This document shows, piece by piece, positions 6,321 to 8,736 of a DNA stretch of 8,736 bases. The stretch covers positions 1 through 8,736 of the forward strand of contig CAMLLF010000127.1 in the NCBI GenBank assembly GCA_946480705.1, read 5' to 3'. The DNA comes from an uncultured Lysobacteraceae bacterium. GTDB lineage: Bacteria > Pseudomonadota > Gammaproteobacteria > Xanthomonadales > Rhodanobacteraceae. Position numbers and translations under genes: made by a program. Within the stretch, counting starts at the first letter, position 1, and each line of letters begins with the position of its first letter. The notes beneath the pieces were generated by a model, which worked only from the letters and a program-made list of their open reading frames with translations, was not told the origin of the DNA and made no database searches.

Positions 6321-7021
6321 GCGGCGTGATCGCGCTCGAACACATCGCTGTCGTCTACGGCCGCGGCGCCACCGCGTTCACCGCGCTGCAGGACATCAGC
6401 CTCTCGATCCAGGCCGGCGAAATGACGCTGCTGCTCGGCCCCAGCGGCTCGGGCAAGACCAGTCTGCTGCAGGTCATGGGCTGCCTGCTACGCGCCAGCC
6501 GCGGCCGCGTGCACCTGTTCGGTCAGCCGCTGGCGCCGGATCCCGGCGTCGAGGCGATGGCCGCGCTGCGTCTTGCGCACATCGGCTTCGTGTTCCAGCA
6601 CTACAACCTGTTTCCGACGCTGAAGGCCTGGGAAAACGTCGCGATCGCGCTCGACATCAAGACGGTGCCGCGCGACGCGCAGCGCGCGCAGGCGCTGACG
6701 CTGCTCGACCGGCTCGGACTCGCCGACCGTGCCGAGCACTATCCGAGCGAGCTGTCCGGCGGCCAGAAGCAACGCGTCGCCATCGCGCGCGCGCTGGCCG
6801 GCCGGCCGCGCATCCTGCTCGCCGACGAACCGACCGCGGCGCTCGACGGCAAGACCGGCCAGAGCGTCGCCGCCGCCCTGCACGGCCTCGCGCGCGAAGA
6901 AGGCGTCGCGGTCGTCGTCGTCAGCCACGATCCGCGCGTCGAGCCGTTCGGCGACCGCGTCCTGCACCTTGAAGACGGCCGCCTCGTCGACGATCGGCGG
7001 CCGGCCCGGAGTTCCGCATGA
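6317..7021 (+). CDS. ABC transporter ATP-binding protein, MacB/LolD/DevA type
   Basis: A 234-aa nucleotide-binding subunit with all catalytic motifs: Walker A GPSGSGKT (41-48), Q-loop Gln94 in FQHYNLFP, signature LSGGQ (146-150), Walker B ILLADE (166-171) with catalytic Glu171, D-loop near 176-177 and switch His204. Sequence style and the adjacent FtsX-like permease place it in the MacB/LolD/DevA group. The ATG overlaps the permease stop as ATGA; an ATG further upstream would extend into the permease gene and lacks support. It powers the permease at the cytoplasmic face. Its own stop overlaps the start of the membrane-fusion gene by ATGA. Confidence 0.96.
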   Translation: MSGVIALEHIAVVYGRGATAFTALQDISLSIQAGEMTLLLGPSGSGKTSLLQVMGCLLRASRGRVHLFGQPLAPDPGVEAMAALRLAHIGFVFQHYNLFPTLKAWENVAIALDIKTVPRDAQRAQALTLLDRLGLADRAEHYPSELSGGQKQRVAIARALAGRPRILLADEPTAALDGKTGQSVAAALHGLAREEGVAVVVVSHDPRVEPFGDRVLHLEDGRLVDDRRPARSSA

Positions 7022-8022
7022 GCGTCCTGTCGCGTTGTCTCGGTGTCGTTCTGGTTCTTGCCGGCGTTGCGGGCTGCCGCGGCGAAGCGCCGGCCGCTGC
7101 CGCCGACGGCAGGTTGACCGTGATCGCCGCCGGCGGCCTCGTCGAACCCGCCGGCGAGGAGCGCGTGATCATTCCGCAAGTCTCCGGGCGGCTGTCGAAA
7201 GTGCTGATCGCCGAAGGCGACGCGGTGCGTGCCGGGCAACTGATTGCCGAGATCGAGAACAGCGAATACCGCGCGGCGCTGGCCGCGGCCGATGCGGAAG
7301 TGCAGCGGCGCGAGGCCGAACTCGCGCGCCTGCGCAACGGTGCGCGTATGGAGGAGATCGCCGCGGCCGATGCGGCGCGGGCCGAGGCGGCCGCGCTCGA
7401 GCGCCAGGCACTGGCCGAGCGCGATCGCCGCGAGGATCTCGTGCGCAGCAAGTTGATCGCTGCCGAGACCGCGCAGCAGGCGCGCGCGCAGGCCGAAGCC
7501 GCGGTCGCCCGGCGTGCGCGCGCCGATGCCGATCTCGCGCTGCTGCGGGCCGGTGCGCGCGCCGAAGACGTCGCCGCGGCGACGGCCGCCGTGGCCGCCG
7601 CGCGCGCCGAGCGCGATCGCGCGCAGGCGCTCGTCGAGAAGTCGCAGATCTATGCACCGATCGACGGCCACGTGCTCAAGCGCGACCTCAGCGAAGGCGA
7701 GACCGTCGTCGCGCTGTCGCCGCTGCCGTTGGCCCGCATAGGCAATCTGACGAAGCGCTATGTGCGCGCCGACATCGATGAACTCGACATCGGCCGCATC
7801 CGCGAAGGACAGGTCGCGACCATCGTCAGCGACGCGTTTCCGCAGCAGCAGTTCGCCGGCAAGGTCGTGCGCGTGAGCCAGCGCATGGGGCGACGCAATT
7901 CGATCTCGGGCGATCCGGCCGAGAAGCAGGATGCGAAGATCCTCGAAGCGCTGATCGAACTCGACGGCACGCCGCCGCTGCCGATCGGTCTGCGCGTGGA
8001 TGTTCGGATTGCGGCGGGCTGA
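7018..8022 (+). CDS. HlyD/YbhG-type membrane-fusion lipoprotein of the exporter
   Basis: A 334-aa periplasmic adaptor. The N-terminus is a lipoprotein signal with lipobox VAGC (Cys20). Two half-lipoyl motifs flank a helical hairpin: VIIPQVSGRLSKVLIAEGD (50-68) and IYAPIDGHVLKRDLSEGE (211-228). The hairpin (about 83-207) is Ala/Arg/Glu-rich and contains two related elements, LRNGARMEEIAAA and LRAGARAEDVAAA, typical of YbhG/DevB-like proteins. A beta-barrel and membrane-proximal region follow, ending near GLRVDVRI. GGAG 6 nt before the ATG supports the start, which overlaps the ATPase stop. It should bridge the permease to an outer-membrane channel such as TolC, not encoded here. Residue +2 after the lipid-modified Cys is Arg, not the Asp used for inner-membrane retention in E. 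coli. Confidence 0.94.
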   Translation: MSVLSRCLGVVLVLAGVAGCRGEAPAAAADGRLTVIAAGGLVEPAGEERVIIPQVSGRLSKVLIAEGDAVRAGQLIAEIENSEYRAALAAADAEVQRREAELARLRNGARMEEIAAADAARAEAAALERQALAERDRREDLVRSKLIAAETAQQARAQAEAAVARRARADADLALLRAGARAEDVAAATAAVAAARAERDRAQALVEKSQIYAPIDGHVLKRDLSEGETVVALSPLPLARIGNLTKRYVRADIDELDIGRIREGQVATIVSDAFPQQQFAGKVVRVSQRMGRRNSISGDPAEKQDAKILEALIELDGTPPLPIGLRVDVRIAAG

Positions 8023-8032
8023 CAGATCAGTC

Positions 8033-8066
8033 GCCCTCTTCCCCGAGCAGGCTCGGGGAAGAGGGC
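8033..8066. terminator. Perfect GC-rich hairpin between convergent genes
   Basis: GCCCTCTTCCCCGAGC (8033-8048) is exactly complementary to 8051-8066, giving a 15-16 bp stem with a tiny loop. It lies 10 nt after the membrane-fusion protein stop. Neither side has a U-run, so it is not a textbook intrinsic terminator. Its place between convergent genes suggests a termination or mRNA-stabilising role. Confidence 0.5.
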
Positions 8067-8088
8067 TCGAGCTGCAGCACCGCGACTC

Positions 8089-8116
8089 AAATCCCGGATA
8101 ACCGCTATCCCGATTT
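8089..8116 (-). terminator. Weak hairpin downstream of the SagB-like gene
   Basis: AAATC and GGATA pair with TATCC and GATTT around the loop ACCGC, with a small 2x1 internal loop. It starts 5 nt beyond the stop of the minus-strand dehydrogenase gene. The minus-strand side ends in ATTTGAGT, a poor U-tract. It is a possible terminator for that gene. Confidence 0.3.
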
Positions 8117-8121
8117 GCGCG

Positions 8122-8736
8122 TCACGCCATTCGGCTGCCGTCATCACGCCACACCAGCCCGCGCGGATCGAACTCGGGCGTCTCGCGCCGTGCCGCGCGG
8201 CGGCCGAAGCCGCTGACGGCGAGCGCGCTCTCGACGAGCGGGTCCAGGCCGAACGCCTGCTCGATCTCGACCTCGTTGATGGCTGCCGTGACGAATGCGC
8301 CGAGACCGAGATCGGTCGCCGACAGGTACAGCGTCTGCGACAGATGACCGACGTCGAGCGTGGTCACACGGTACGCTTTTGCGTGATTTCTATATTTCCA
8401 GAAATTGCGCGGAAAGCGCACGGCGAAGACGACGAGTACCGGCGCCGCGGCGAAATAGGCCTGCGCGGCGACGCTGCGCAGCGCGAGATCGGCGGCGTCG
8501 GCCGGCGGCAGCGCGCGCAGCGGTTCGAGCGCATGCGCGAGCGGATCGTAGTGATAGAGCCCGCAGGGCAGTGCGTCGACGCGCTGCGCGATCACATAGG
8601 CGCCGGTCGGATGCAGGCCGCCGCCCGACGGGCTGTTGCGCTTGATCACGGTCGTGTCGCCGCCGCCGGTCAGGCGCAGCGTGCCCTGCGCGCCGAACAC
8701 GCGATGCAGCATCGTCGCGAGTTCGTGCTGCGTCAG
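8122..8736 (-). CDS. SagB-type FMN-dependent dehydrogenase (putative RiPP peptide maturation dehydrogenase), 5' end outside the window
   Basis: The visible 204 residues stay open to the window edge, and LTQHELATMLHRVFG precedes any convincing start, so the N-terminus is missing. The nitroreductase-fold FMN motif KRNSPSGGGLHP is at visible residues 32-43, followed by GLYHYD (59-64), then FWKYRNHAKAY and GHLSQTLYLSATDLGLGAF, the second half of SagB-type domains. SagB enzymes oxidise azolines to azoles in thiazole/oxazole-modified microcins. The RNFWKYR and FVTAAIN segments resemble, from memory, the 'putative peptide maturation dehydrogenase' group found with NHLP-type precursors and a partner cyclase in Xanthomonadales-like genomes. 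The SagB superfamily call is firm; the RiPP role is inferred. It is convergent with the exporter operon, and partners would lie beyond 8736. Confidence 0.88.
   Translation of the reverse strand: MTQHELATMLHRVFGAQGTLRLTGGGDTTVIKRNSPSGGGLHPTGAYVIAQRVDALPCGLYHYDPLAHALEPLRALPPADAADLALRSVAAQAYFAAAPVLVVFAVRFPRNFWKYRNHAKAYRVTTLDVGHLSQTLYLSATDLGLGAFVTAAINEVEIEQAFGLDPLVESALAVSGFGRRAARRETPEFDPRGLVWRDDGSRMA

Overview
The window is GC-rich (roughly two-thirds G+C by eye) and reads as a chromosomal segment of a proteobacterium. HslV and the N-terminal half of HslU look gamma/betaproteobacterial. The SagB-like dehydrogenase at the right edge resembles a family I associate with Xanthomonadales-type RiPP loci, so a Lysobacterales/Xanthomonadales-like host is my best guess. 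It is an inference from protein resemblance only.

Left part, minus strand (1-2440): an upstream gene for a DUF3050-type heme-oxygenase-like protein (1634-2440), then hslV (964-1530) and hslU (144-917). HslV is complete, with its N-terminal Thr nucleophile. HslU is broken: HslU-like sequence stops near residue 245, before Walker B, and is replaced by 12 unrelated residues and a stop. Just downstream, in another frame, lies a fragment of a sigma-54 activator (NtrX-like) running off the window edge. This is either a real rearrangement or a chimeric assembly join.

Middle, minus strand (2646-3948): two tandem paralogous hemerythrin-like proteins of 170 and 175 aa, about 72% identical over their cores. 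Each has a basic amphipathic N-terminus and a Pro/Ala-rich linker, and both lack several expected iron ligands. A strong intrinsic terminator and an AT-rich promoter region with a CRP-like dyad lie between them, so they are probably separate transcription units.

Right part, plus strand (4246-8022): a compact five-gene operon. It encodes a small four-helix membrane protein, a TetR regulator, an FtsX/DevC-type ABC permease, an ABC ATPase and a lipoprotein HlyD/YbhG-type membrane-fusion protein. The first junction is TGA-GTG and the next three are ATGA overlaps. Together they look like a TetR-controlled, DevBCA-like tripartite exporter without its own outer-membrane channel gene; the substrate is unknown.

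Right edge, minus strand (8122-8736, partial): an FMN-dependent SagB-type nitroreductase/dehydrogenase resembling RiPP 'peptide maturation dehydrogenases'. Its N-terminus lies beyond the window. Two hairpins separate it from the convergent exporter operon. If a RiPP locus exists it would lie beyond position 8736; no precursor peptide or cyclase is visible here.
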